Assembly (NCBI RefSeq): GCF_000371785.1 | Contig: NZ_AQUI01000002.1 | Span: 1,291,122 to 1,355,121, forward strand | Length of the DNA stretch: 64,000 nucleotides | Direction: 5' to 3' | DNA from: Actinopolyspora halophila DSM 43834 | GTDB taxonomy: Bacteria; Actinomycetota; Actinomycetes; Mycobacteriales; Pseudonocardiaceae | Shown here: in pieces, positions 24,201 through 36,874 of the stretch | Layout: every line of letters starts with the position of its first letter | How positions within the stretch are numbered: the stretch's first letter is position 1 | Made by a program: the position numbers and the translations under genes | Notes under the pieces: model-generated | Databases searched by the model: none | What the model was told of the DNA's origin: nothing | What the model saw: only the letters and a program-made list of their open reading frames with translations

Positions 24201-26753
24201 GTGAGAGCCGTCCGTCGCTTCACCGTCAGCGCGCACCTGCCCGATTCGTTGCAAGCGCTCGGCCGTTTGGCCATAAACCTGCGCTGGAGCTGGCACCCGC
24301 CGACGCAGGACCTGTTCGCCTCCGTCGCACCGGACGTGTGGTCGGAGGTGGGTGGGGATCCGTTGCGCCTGCTGGCCGAGGTGCCTGCGGAGCGCTTGGA
24401 CCGCCTGGCCGCGGACGAGGACTTCCTGGCGCGGACCAGGGCCGTCGACGACGATCTGCGTCGTTACCTCACGGTTCCGCGCTGGTACCAGCAGCGTCGC
24501 GACGAGGGTACCCCGCTGCCCGCCTCGATCGCCTACTTCTCCATGGAGTTCGGGCTTACCGAGGCGTTGCCGAACTACTCGGGCGGCCTGGGGGTGTTGG
24601 CCGGGGACCACCTCAAATCGGCTTCTGACCTCGGGGTCCCGCTGGTGGGCGTGGGGTTGTTCTACCGATCGGGTTACTTCCGCCAGTCGCTGTCCGGCGA
24701 GGGCTGGCAGGTGGAGCAGTACCCGGTGCTCGATCCGCGCGGACTGCCGCTGGAACTGGTGACCCGCCCCTCGGGGGATCCGGTGCTGGTCCACGTCGCG
24801 ATGCCCGAGGGCAGGACCCTGCGGGCGAGGATCTGGAAGGCCCAGGTCGGCCGGGTTCCGCTGTTGCTGATGGACAGCGACCTCGAGGACAACGACGAGG
24901 ACCTGCGCGGGGTGACCGACCGGCTCTACGGCGGGGACTCGAGCCACCGGATCCGGCAGGAGATCCTCGCCGGCATCGGTGGGGTGCGGGCCGTCCGGGC
25001 ATACTGCGAGCTGACCGGGATGGCCTCCCCCGAGGTGTTCCACATGAACGAGGGGCACGCGGGTTTCCTGGGACTGGAACGCGTCCGCGAACTGCTGGCC
25101 GGGCCGGGACTGCAGTTCGACGAGGCCGTGGCGGCCGTGCGGTCGGGAACCGTTTTCACCACCCACACCCCGGTTCCCGCCGGGCTGGACCGGTTCCCCA
25201 CGCACCTGGTCCGGCACTACTTCGGCGACGGCTCCACGCAGTCCCTGCTGCCGGGGGTGCCGACCGACAAGATCCTGGAACTCGGCGTGGAGAACAAGCC
25301 GGGCACCTTCAACATGGCCAACATGGGGCTGCGGCTGGCGCAGCGGGCCAACGGTGTTTCCGAGCTGCACGGTGACGTCAGTCGCAAGATGTTCAGCGGA
25401 CTGTGGCCCGGCTTCGACACCGCGGAGATCCCCATTTCCTCGGTCACCAACGGAGTCCACGGGCCCACCTGGTCGGCGCGGGAGCTCGGCAAGCTGCTCG
25501 GCGAGTCCGAGATGGACCAGGGAGCCGGGTTGCGCGGTATCGAACCCGTCAGCGACTCGTTGCTGTGGGAGCTGCGCAGCTCGCTGCGACAGCGGCTCGT
25601 CGAGGAGGTGCGTCGCAGGCTGCGGTACGCCTGGCTGCAACGCGGGGCTTCGGACCTGGAGCTGGGCTGGTGCGACTCGGTGTTCGACCCGGACGTGCTC
25701 ACGATCGGTTTCGCGCGGAGGGTGCCGACCTACAAGCGCCTGACGCTGATGCTGCGCGACCCCGAGCGGTTGCGGGCCCTGCTGCTCGATCCGGACCACC
25801 CGGTGCAGGTGGTGGTGGCGGGCAAGTCCCACCCCGCCGACGAGGGCGGCAAGGCGATGATCCAGCGCATCGCGCGTTTCGCCGACGATTTCGAGGTGCG
25901 CCACCGCATCGTCTTCCTGCCCGACTACGACATGTCACTGGCCCGCTACCTCTACGCCGGTTGCGACGTCTGGTTGAACAATCCGGTGCGTCCGTTGGAG
26001 GCCTGCGGAACCTCGGGCATGAAGTCCGCGCTCAACGGCGGGTTGAACCTGTCGGTCCGGGACGGCTGGTGGGACGAGATGTACGACGGCCACAACGGGT
26101 GGGCGATCCCCAACGCGAACGGGGTGAGCGATCCGGAGCGCAGGGACGATCTCGAAGCGGGCGCGCTCTACGAACTGATCGGCGAGCACGTGGCGCCGAT
26201 GTTCTACGAGCGGAACAGCGAAGGGGTGCCCGGGCGGTGGATGTCGATGGTGCGGCACACCCTGGCGACCCTGGGCCCGCGGGTGCAGTCCTCCAGGATG
26301 GTCCGCGAGTACGTCGACAACTTCTACTCGCCCGCGATCCGTTCCGTGCAGGCCGCCTCAGCGGACCGTTACCGGGGCGCCAAGGAGATAGCGGCCTACA
26401 GGGAACGGCTCGAGCAGGCGTGGAGCGAGGTGCGGATAACCGACACGTACATGTCCGTCGAGGACGGTTCGACCCCGTTGCTGGGGGGCAAGGTCACCGT
26501 GCGCGCCCTGGTCGAGCTGGCTGGGCTGGACGACTCCGACGTGGAGGTGGAGGTCGTCGTCGGCAGAGTGGACGATTCGGACGAGTTGCGCGACTTCGTC
26601 ACCACGTCGATGAGTTGCGTCGCCGACGGCGGATATCAGGCCACGGTGACCCTGCCGCACACCGGCCCCGCCGGCTACACCGTTCGCGTGCTGCCGCAAC
26701 ATCGACTGCTGTCCAGCCCGGCAGAACTGGGCAAGGTCGTCCTCGCCGGGTAG
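24201..26753 (+). CDS. glgP: Alpha-glucan (glycogen) phosphorylase
   Basis: An 850-residue GT35 phosphorylase of the short actinobacterial/archaeal type, which releases glucose-1-phosphate from glycogen or maltodextrin. It begins with the DUF3417-like N-terminal region (INLRWSWHPPTQDLF), has YFSMEFGLTEALPNYSGGLG, the phosphate/glucan region VFHMNEGHAGFL, TNGVHGPTW and the pyridoxal-phosphate lysine in EACGTSGMK (Lys608). The C-terminal 130 residues form a beta-rich domain. GTG 24201 starts the conserved N terminus. It is divergent from the metallopeptidase lipoprotein; mycobacterial Rv1328 is its counterpart in gene order. Confidence 0.94.
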   Translation: MRAVRRFTVSAHLPDSLQALGRLAINLRWSWHPPTQDLFASVAPDVWSEVGGDPLRLLAEVPAERLDRLAADEDFLARTRAVDDDLRRYLTVPRWYQQRRDEGTPLPASIAYFSMEFGLTEALPNYSGGLGVLAGDHLKSASDLGVPLVGVGLFYRSGYFRQSLSGEGWQVEQYPVLDPRGLPLELVTRPSGDPVLVHVAMPEGRTLRARIWKAQVGRVPLLLMDSDLEDNDEDLRGVTDRLYGGDSSHRIRQEILAGIGGVRAVRAYCELTGMASPEVFHMNEGHAGFLGLERVRELLAGPGLQFDEAVAAVRSGTVFTTHTPVPAGLDRFPTHLVRHYFGDGSTQSLLPGVPTDKILELGVENKPGTFNMANMGLRLAQRANGVSELHGDVSRKMFSGLWPGFDTAEIPISSVTNGVHGPTWSARELGKLLGESEMDQGAGLRGIEPVSDSLLWELRSSLRQRLVEEVRRRLRYAWLQRGASDLELGWCDSVFDPDVLTIGFARRVPTYKRLTLMLRDPERLRALLLDPDHPVQVVVAGKSHPADEGGKAMIQRIARFADDFEVRHRIVFLPDYDMSLARYLYAGCDVWLNNPVRPLEACGTSGMKSALNGGLNLSVRDGWWDEMYDGHNGWAIPNANGVSDPERRDDLEAGALYELIGEHVAPMFYERNSEGVPGRWMSMVRHTLATLGPRVQSSRMVREYVDNFYSPAIRSVQAASADRYRGAKEIAAYRERLEQAWSEVRITDTYMSVEDGSTPLLGGKVTVRALVELAGLDDSDVEVEVVVGRVDDSDELRDFVTTSMSCVADGGYQATVTLPHTGPAGYTVRVLPQHRLLSSPAELGKVVLAG

Positions 26754-26756
26754 TGG

Positions 26757-27115
26757 GTCGGCGGCTCGGTTTTGAGGGTCGGCGTTGCCGGTTTGCTCGG
26801 GTGGTCGCTTGGCGGAACCTCGGTCGGCGCCCGGCTGCGGGAGCGCGCCCATCGAGTAGCCACCTACGCCACGGGCGCACTGTCCTCGCCGGGCACTCGA
26901 CCGAGAACCCGCGGCGGCGCCAGTGGCTCAGGGCGGATTCTTCGGCGCCGGAGGCGCCGAAACGACCATCTGAGCACCCCTGGCAGCAGAGCCCGCGGAC
27001 AGGAACTCCCGATAGAAGGGCGCCGTTCAGCCCAGGCGCTTACGAGTCTGGGCAGCCGGACCGGCCGTGAGAGGTTCCGCCACGCAACCACCTACGACAA
27101 CCGAGCCGCCGACTC
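26757..27115. repeat. Dispersed palindromic intergenic repeat, copy B
   Basis: It fills the 369-bp gene-free gap between convergent glgP and the membrane/TPR gene. The outer ends are inverted (GGCGGCTCGGTT at about 26760 and AACCGAGCCGCC at about 27100). The segment 26814-26910 is identical to 12641-12737 over 97 bp by eye. The inner hairpin TTCGGCGCC (26941-26949) / GGCGCCGAA (26953-26961) matches copy A; the 3' part (about 26965-27095) has no match in copy A. The end CCACCTACGACAACCGA also occurs at copy C. Confidence 0.8.
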
Positions 27116-27122
27116 ACCAACC

Positions 27123-28283
27123 TCAACAGATCGTCAGTCGCTGTCGGGTGGAGCGCACACGTGGCCACCACGCCGCGAGACCTTCCGCTTCGGCGAGCGC
27201 CGCGCGGGCACTCACGTTGTCGCCCCTCGCCATGTGCGCGCGGGCGAGCGTGGCCAGGTTGTCCGCCCTGGTGGTTCCGGACGTGGCGTGCCGCGTGCCG
27301 AGCTCGGCGAGGTGCGTCGCCCGCTCGGTCTCGCCGTTGACCAGCGCGAGCAGTCCGAAGGTCCCGCTCAGCTCGAAGCGGGGGAAGCCGAGGTCGACCG
27401 AGTCGTGCAGCGCCTGCTCGGCAGTGGGGGTGAGGTCCGCGGAAGGCAGCTGCCCCGCTTCCACGGCGGCGAGTGCCAGCCCGGCGAGTCCGGCCAGCAG
27501 ATAGGACATCTCCCGCGCTTCCGGGGAGTGCGTGGACAGCGTGTGCAGCAACAGCATCGTGGCCTTGTCGAACTCGCCGCGGGCCTCGTGCACGGTCGCC
27601 CGGCAGGAGGCGGTGGTTCGCGCGTGTGGAGCGATTTCGGCGAGCTCGTCCACAACGGTCTCCGCCGCGTCGAGTTCGCCGTCCTGCAACAGCGCGTGCG
27701 CCTCGGCGGCGTGGGCCCCGGTGCGGAACTCCAGACGGCGCGGTTCGCTCATCCGCGGGAGACCGAAGAGCAACCATCCGGTGGAGGTGTTCAGCGGCGC
27801 TCTGCGCGGGATCAGCGTGTGGATCATCGAGGCCGTCGTGGCCAGGACGAGACCGTGCCCGAAGGAAGAGTCCGCAACGAGCAGGCAGGCGCCGATCACG
27901 AGGAGTCCGGCCAGCGTCGAGCTCACCGCCGCGAGCACGCAACGCGTCACTACCGGCTCCCTGCGGGGACCGATGTCGGAGCTGAGTACGACGGGGAGGG
28001 CGCGCACGGTCACGAGCACCCCGCCCAATCGGAAGCTAGTCACCCGCCGCATCGCCCCGATCACGACGTTGCGCACCCGCAGGCCGAACAGGAAGGAGCC
28101 GAGCAGCAGCCCCGTCCTGACCCCGGCGGGCAGCACGATCGCCCCGAGCAACGCTCCCGCGGCCGCGAACGCGACCCCACCGAATCCGTTGTCCAGGACG
28201 AGCTCGAGCACGGTCAGCACGAGCAGTGCCGTCAGTGCCGTCACACACCACGGTTCACGGAGCGGTCTCCACAACGCACGCAC
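27123..28283 (-). CDS. Membrane protein with TPR-like cytoplasmic half
   Basis: A 386-residue protein I do not recognise. Residues 1-150 contain about four hydrophobic segments (roughly 13-53, 58-70 and 108-150). Residues 185-386 are Ala/Leu/Glu-rich helices with TPR-like spacing (AHALLQDGELDAAETVVDEL, LALVNGETERATHLAELGTR). Similar combinations occur in actinobacterial membrane proteins of unknown role. ATG 28283 starts just before the first helix. It is divergent from the ABC ATPase, 212 bp apart. Confidence 0.75.
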   Translation of the reverse strand: MRALWRPLREPWCVTALTALLVLTVLELVLDNGFGGVAFAAAGALLGAIVLPAGVRTGLLLGSFLFGLRVRNVVIGAMRRVTSFRLGGVLVTVRALPVVLSSDIGPRREPVVTRCVLAAVSSTLAGLLVIGACLLVADSSFGHGLVLATTASMIHTLIPRRAPLNTSTGWLLFGLPRMSEPRRLEFRTGAHAAEAHALLQDGELDAAETVVDELAEIAPHARTTASCRATVHEARGEFDKATMLLLHTLSTHSPEAREMSYLLAGLAGLALAAVEAGQLPSADLTPTAEQALHDSVDLGFPRFELSGTFGLLALVNGETERATHLAELGTRHATSGTTRADNLATLARAHMARGDNVSARAALAEAEGLAAWWPRVRSTRQRLTIC

Positions 28284-28495
28284 GGGAAGTGGATGCTACC
28301 CGCGTGAGGTGGGTGGTGTGGTGCGGTCGCGGAATCGTCCTATGGTGTCCGCGGCGGCTTGGTCCCGGGCGCAGGTCCGTGCCGGGCTACCGGGAGAATG
28401 AGGGGAGTGGATCGGAGTGATCCCACGATCCACGCGGATACGACCGCGTGCCGACCGGCACGCGAACTACGGCCGGTCGTGACTGGGAGGTAGAC

Positions 28496-29284
28496 GTGGA
28501 CGACCTGGTCATCCGAATGGATGGCGTCAGTGTCCGGCGGGCGGAGAGCACGCTCGTGACCGACGTGAACTGGTCGGTGGAGCTCGACGAGCGCTGGGTG
28601 GTGCTCGGGCCGAACGGCGCGGGAAAGACCACCATGCTCAAACTCGCCGGAGCCGAGCTGTACCCGACGGCAGGCACGGTCGACGTGCTCGGTGAGCGGC
28701 TGGGCAACACCAACGTTTTCGAGTTGCGTCCGCGCATCGGTTTCTGCTCGGCGGCCATGGCCGCCAGGATGCCGGAGGACGAGCTCGTGCGGGACGCCGT
28801 CGTCAGCGCCGGTTACGCCGTTGTCGGCCGGTGGCGCGAGGAATACGAAAGCATGGACACCGAACGGGCCGACGAGCTGCTCGAGGCCATGGGTGTGGCC
28901 GAGCTGTCGGGGCGCGCGTTCGGGACGCTGTCCGAGGGGGAGCGCAAACGGGTACTGCTGGCGCGGGCGCTGATGACCGACCCCGAGATGCTGCTGCTGG
29001 ACGAGCCCGCGGCAGGACTGGACCTCGGTGGGCGCGAGGACCTGGTGGCCAGGTTGTCGAAGCTCGCCCTCGACCCCGACGCTCCCGCGATGACCCTGGT
29101 GACCCATCACGTCGAGGAGATACCTCCCGGTTTCACGCACGCTTTGCTGCTGCGTGAGGGGGGCGTGGTCGCCAAGGGGATGCTCGACGACGTGCTCACC
29201 GAGGACAATCTGTCCAAGACCTTCGATCAGGATCTCGAGCTGCGGCGCAACGGCGACCGCTACTTCGCGCAGCGCAGGCGGTGA
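28496..29284 (+). CDS. ABC transporter ATP-binding protein (YlmA/ModF-like, single domain)
   Basis: A 262-residue ABC ATPase. Seen: Walker A GPNGAGKTT (38-46), signature LSEGE (145-149), Walker B LLLDEP (166-171), the PAAGLD D-loop and switch histidine in LVTHHVEEIP. The HVEEIP ending and VVAKGMLDDVLT resemble the stand-alone ATPases of the YlmA/ModF group rather than importer components. No permease gene lies nearby. GTG 28496 follows a GGGAGG site by five bases; the open frame extends upstream without support. Confidence 0.87.
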   Translation: MDDLVIRMDGVSVRRAESTLVTDVNWSVELDERWVVLGPNGAGKTTMLKLAGAELYPTAGTVDVLGERLGNTNVFELRPRIGFCSAAMAARMPEDELVRDAVVSAGYAVVGRWREEYESMDTERADELLEAMGVAELSGRAFGTLSEGERKRVLLARALMTDPEMLLLDEPAAGLDLGGREDLVARLSKLALDPDAPAMTLVTHHVEEIPPGFTHALLLREGGVVAKGMLDDVLTEDNLSKTFDQDLELRRNGDRYFAQRRR

Positions 29285-29342
29285 TCCCGCGTGGTCCGGT
29301 CATCGTCGTCCGGTGACGGTGGAGAGCAACGACACAGATTCC

Positions 29343-29374
29343 GGTGCCGTCCGCGCGCGGTAGTCTGCGGCACC
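29343..29374 (+). promoter_or_regulatory. Inverted repeat around a putative -10 box before enoyl-CoA hydratase
   Basis: GGTGCCG (29343-29349) and CGGCACC (29368-29374) are perfect arms around TAGTCT (29361-29366), a plausible actinobacterial -10 box. The gene starts 29 bp further on behind GAGGAGG. Either an operator over the promoter or chance symmetry. Confidence 0.35.
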
Positions 29375-29402
29375 GTTCACGATTCGACGAGGAGGTTGCG
29401 CC

Positions 29403-30185
29403 GTGGGTGAGTTCGTCAGGCTGGAGGTTGACGGCGGCATCGGGACGATCAGGCTGGATCGTCCCAAGATGAACGCGCTCAACAGTCAGGTCGAGCAGGA
29501 GATCCGTGCCGTCGCCGAGGAGGCGGCCGAGCGCTCCGACGTTCGGGCCGTGATCGTCTACGGCGGTGAGAAGGTCTTCGCGGCAGGGGCGGACATCAAG
29601 GAGATGTCCGAGAAGTCCGCGCCCGAGATGGCGGAGAAGGAGCGCCGTGGCCTCTCGGACGCGTTGAGCGCGGTGGCCGGGATCCCGAAACCCACGGTGG
29701 CGGCTCTCACCGGTTACGCGCTCGGTGGTGGCTTCGAGCTGGCGCTCACCTGCGATCGACGTGTCGCCGCCGAAGGGCTGAAGGTCGGCCAGCCGGAGAT
29801 CCTGCTCGGGGTCATCCCCGGTGCGGGCGGCACGCAGCGGCTGGCGCGGCTGGTCGGTCCCAGCAAGGCCAAGGACGTGATCTTCAGCGGCCGCTTCGTG
29901 GAATCAGACGAGGCGCTCTCCGCGGGGATGGTGGACGAGGTCGTTCCGGCGGACGAGGTGTACGCCACCGCGCGCCGGTGGGCGGAGCAGTTCGTCAACG
30001 GGCCCGCGCACGCCCTGGCCGCTGCCAAGAGGGCGATCGACGAGGGGACCGAGACGGATCTGAACACCGGACTGCGGATCGAGACCCACCTGTTCACCTC
30101 GCTGTTCGCGACCGAGGACCAGCGGATCGGTATGCGTTCGTTCATCGAGAACGGACCGGGCAAGGCCGAGTTCACCGGCGAATGA
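29403..30185 (+). CDS. Enoyl-CoA hydratase
   Basis: A 260-residue crotonase-fold enzyme that hydrates trans-2-enoyl-CoA in beta-oxidation. Seen: oxyanion-hole segment FAAGADIKEM (59-68), GYALGGGFELAL with Glu112, QPEILLGVIPGAGGTQRL with Glu132; both catalytic glutamates are present, as in mycobacterial EchA8. GTG 29403 follows GAGGAGGTTGCGCC. The next gene begins 15 bp after the stop, so the two are probably co-transcribed. The EtfAB, thiolase and acyl-CoA synthetase genes elsewhere in the window would serve the same pathway. Confidence 0.93.
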   Translation: MGEFVRLEVDGGIGTIRLDRPKMNALNSQVEQEIRAVAEEAAERSDVRAVIVYGGEKVFAAGADIKEMSEKSAPEMAEKERRGLSDALSAVAGIPKPTVAALTGYALGGGFELALTCDRRVAAEGLKVGQPEILLGVIPGAGGTQRLARLVGPSKAKDVIFSGRFVESDEALSAGMVDEVVPADEVYATARRWAEQFVNGPAHALAAAKRAIDEGTETDLNTGLRIETHLFTSLFATEDQRIGMRSFIENGPGKAEFTGE

Positions 30186-30200
30186 TCCGGCTGGTCGGGC

Positions 30201-31382
30201 GTGGCTTACACCTTTGATGTCGACGACGTGGCCTTCCTGCGCTCTCCCGAGGGGGAGCGGGCGCTGGCCGAGGTCGCCGGGCTGCCCCTGACGTCCTCCT
30301 CCCGGTTGGCCGACACGGCCACCGCGCGCGAGGTCGCGGGAAGGCGGTTCGCCCCCGCGGTGCTGGAGACCGTGGCGCTGCGCCGACGTGCCGCGGCCAA
30401 GCTGAGCGGGGCGGACGAGTGGTTGTTCACGGATTCGGCGTTGCAGCAGGCCACGGCGACTCCGGTGGCCCGGCTTCGTGCCGCTCGGCTGGCCGGGAGG
30501 GACGTGCACGACGTCACCTGCTCGATCGGGGCCGATCTCGCGGAGATCGCCCTGCTCGCCCGGCGCTGCGTCGGCTCCGACCTCGACGAGGTCCGGCTGG
30601 CGATGGCACGGGGCAACCTGGTCGCTCGTGGGGCGCGGGCGGGGCTGGTGCGGGCCGACGCCTTGCGGCCGGTCACCACGGGGACCACCGTGCTCGCCGA
30701 TCCGGGCAGACGGGACGGCACCGGGCGCAGAAGATGGAACCCGGACGACCTGGAACCCCCGCTCCGTGAGCTGCTCGCCGCCCACCACGGGCGGGACCTG
30801 GTGGTCAAGTGCGCTCCCGGCCTGGACTTCGACCTGGTTCCGGCCGACGCCGAGGTCGAGTTGATCTCGTTGGGCGGCCAGGTGCGGGAGGCCTCGGTCT
30901 GGCTGGGCGAGCTGGCCGAGCCGGGAGCGCACCGGACCGCGACCGTGCTGCGCGGTGACGGTGGTGTCGCCCTGCGGATCACCGATGCCGAGCCCGACGA
31001 CTGCCCGGTGCGGGACACGGGAAGGTGGTTGGTCGAACCCGACGGTGCGGTCATCCGCGCCGGGCTGGTCCGGCAGTACGCCGCGCGCCACGGCTTGGGG
31101 CAGCTCGACCACCGGATCGCCTATCTCACCGGGGACACCCCGCCTCCGGGGGTGCGTGCGTTCCGCGTGCTCGAGCAGGGCAAATACAGTGAGAAGTCCT
31201 TGCGCGCGCTGCTGCGGCGCCACGGGGTCGGACGGCTGGAGATCCTGGTGCGCGGTTTGGACGTGGACCCGGACGCGCTGCGCCGGAGGATGAAACTTTC
31301 CGGTGACGCGGCGGCCACCGTGGTGCTCACCCGCGTCGGTGACACTCCCACAGCCGTGCTCTGCGAAGCGGAACTGACCTGA
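30201..31382 (+). CDS. Class I SAM-dependent methyltransferase with THUMP-like C-terminal domain
   Basis: A 393-residue protein. An N-terminal helical part (residues 1-85) precedes a Rossmann methyltransferase domain: SAM motif VHDVTCSIGADLAEIALLA (about 101-119), acidic residue in GSDLDEVRLAMA, and LADPGRRDGTGRR like the DPxR motif of RNA and protein methyltransferases. The C-terminal 90 residues fit the THUMP-like domain (KYSEKSLRALLRRHGVGRLE). The target is unknown, perhaps RNA. GTG 30201 is 15 bp after the enoyl-CoA hydratase stop. Confidence 0.83.
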   Translation: MAYTFDVDDVAFLRSPEGERALAEVAGLPLTSSSRLADTATAREVAGRRFAPAVLETVALRRRAAAKLSGADEWLFTDSALQQATATPVARLRAARLAGRDVHDVTCSIGADLAEIALLARRCVGSDLDEVRLAMARGNLVARGARAGLVRADALRPVTTGTTVLADPGRRDGTGRRRWNPDDLEPPLRELLAAHHGRDLVVKCAPGLDFDLVPADAEVELISLGGQVREASVWLGELAEPGAHRTATVLRGDGGVALRITDAEPDDCPVRDTGRWLVEPDGAVIRAGLVRQYAARHGLGQLDHRIAYLTGDTPPPGVRAFRVLEQGKYSEKSLRALLRRHGVGRLEILVRGLDVDPDALRRRMKLSGDAAATVVLTRVGDTPTAVLCEAELT

Positions 31383-31661
31383 GCCTTCCCCGACGGGGTG
31401 CGAGCTCCCGAGCCGTGTGCTCCCGGGGCGCCGCTTCGGGGCGGGCTTCCGCCGCGGAGGTGCGCTCGGGTCGGAATCCCGGCAGGCTTCGTGACGTTGC
31501 GGGGGACGGCCGACTCGTCCCACGGGCCTTTTCACGCCCGCCGACGGGGCGTCCGGCTGCCGGGACCGCCGTTCCGCCCCGCGGAGCGGTCGAGCACATG
31601 ATGTGAGTCCGCCGAAATGCGGCGGCACGACAGGAGACGGGATCTCTATCCTGGGGAGGCT

Positions 31662-35606
<3,945 letters not shown>

Positions 35607-35741
35607 GGGCTCCTCGTGGAGCGGCCCGGAATTTTGTACGGTTCCGCGCGGAACGCTCCCGGTCCGCGGGGAGGGCGGCCGCGAGGTGCGTTCCCCGCGA
35701 AGCGCTCCCCAAAGCACCCGCCGCGGTGCCGATCGGGCTGA

Positions 35742-36584
35742 TCAGGCGGGCGTCACGGACAGCACCATGGAGCCGGGACCGGTGTGTGCTCCGATGATCG
35801 CGCTGCTCTCCGCGAGGATCGGTTCGTTCGCGGGCTCCACGCGTCGCCGCAGCTCCTCGAGGGCGGCGCTGGCCCGTTGCTCGGCCATGAAGTGTTCGGC
35901 CGCGATGTTGACCCGCCGGGACCCCGCGGTTTTCGCCGCGTGGTCGACGGCTTTCCGCACGGCCCGCTCGGTGCCGACCGCCTTCCCCACCTGGGTGAGG
36001 ACACCTTCGCGCAGCCCCAGCACCGGTTTCAGCGACAGGGCCGTGCCCAGGCCCGCCCGGGCCGAGCTGATCCGCCCGCCGCGGCGCAGGTACTCGAGGG
36101 TGTCCACGTACACTATTTCACTGCTTCCGCCCAGCCGGTGGTTCAGCACGTCCAGCACTGTTCGCACGTCGGCTCCCGCTGCGGCCGTCTCCGCGGCGGC
36201 CACGACGGCGTAGCCGAGTCCGAGGCAGCAGGTGCTCGAGTCCACCACGTGGATGGGGGTGTCGAACTCGGCGGCCGCCGTGCGCGCCGCGGCACAGGTC
36301 TGGGACAGGCCGCTGGAGATGTGCACCGAGATCACCGCCTCGACACCCTCGCTGACCGCGTCCGAGTAGTTCCAGAAGAAGGCCGGGGGCGGGGGTGCTG
36401 CCGTGGTCACTTCCTGCCCGGAGCGCAGCGCCTCGGCGAGCTGGGCGTGCGGGATGCGTCGCTCGTCGTTGCTCTCCTCACCGACGGTCAGTTCCAGTTG
36501 CACGACCGAGATGCCGAGTCGTTCGACGAGGTGCGCGGGGACCGACGCGGTGGAATCGGTGACGATGGCGACGCGCTGTTTCAT
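35742..36584 (-). CDS. DegV-family fatty-acid-binding protein
   Basis: A 280-residue DegV protein. These proteins bind a fatty acid between two domains, and in Firmicutes (FakB) present it to fatty acid kinase. Seen: IVTDSTASVP at the N terminus, TAAPPPPAFFWNYSDA with the lipid headgroup-binding region, ISSGLSQTCAAA, DSSTCCLGLGY and RRGGRISS. ATG 36584 opens the fold directly. No kinase partner (FakA) lies in the window. It is divergent from the etf genes and converges with hrpA. Confidence 0.9.
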   Translation of the reverse strand: MKQRVAIVTDSTASVPAHLVERLGISVVQLELTVGEESNDERRIPHAQLAEALRSGQEVTTAAPPPPAFFWNYSDAVSEGVEAVISVHISSGLSQTCAAARTAAAEFDTPIHVVDSSTCCLGLGYAVVAAAETAAAGADVRTVLDVLNHRLGGSSEIVYVDTLEYLRRGGRISSARAGLGTALSLKPVLGLREGVLTQVGKAVGTERAVRKAVDHAAKTAGSRRVNIAAEHFMAEQRASAALEELRRRVEPANEPILAESSAIIGAHTGPGSMVLSVTPA

Positions 36585-36730
36585 ACTTTCAGGCTAGTCA
36601 TGGCCGGTCTTTCGTGTGGCCACCCGTCGAGAGTGACCTGCGTCGCTGACGGGCGGAAATTCGGCAGGGGTGTACCAACTTCGGGAGCGAAGTGAGTACC
36701 GTCACTCCTATACCCTGGTTACGCTGGGGC

Positions 36731-36742
36731 TACCGGCCGGTA
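36731..36742. promoter_or_regulatory. Palindrome upstream of etfB, candidate operator
   Basis: TACCGGCCGGTA is a perfect 12-bp palindrome, 132 bp before the etfB start and between it and the divergent degV gene. Similar palindromes act as TetR-type sites before fatty-acid genes in actinobacteria. The regulator is unknown. Confidence 0.35.
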
Positions 36743-36874
36743 ACATCCTTGGTGGTTGGTGTCACTGTGCTTTCTACGGGCCACGTGGCAAGGTCAACCT
36801 TCCCGGGGGACATGCCGCGCCGGTAGGACCAGCCGGGAAGCCGTCAACAGTCCGCAGGAGGTCGGAGAGGACCC

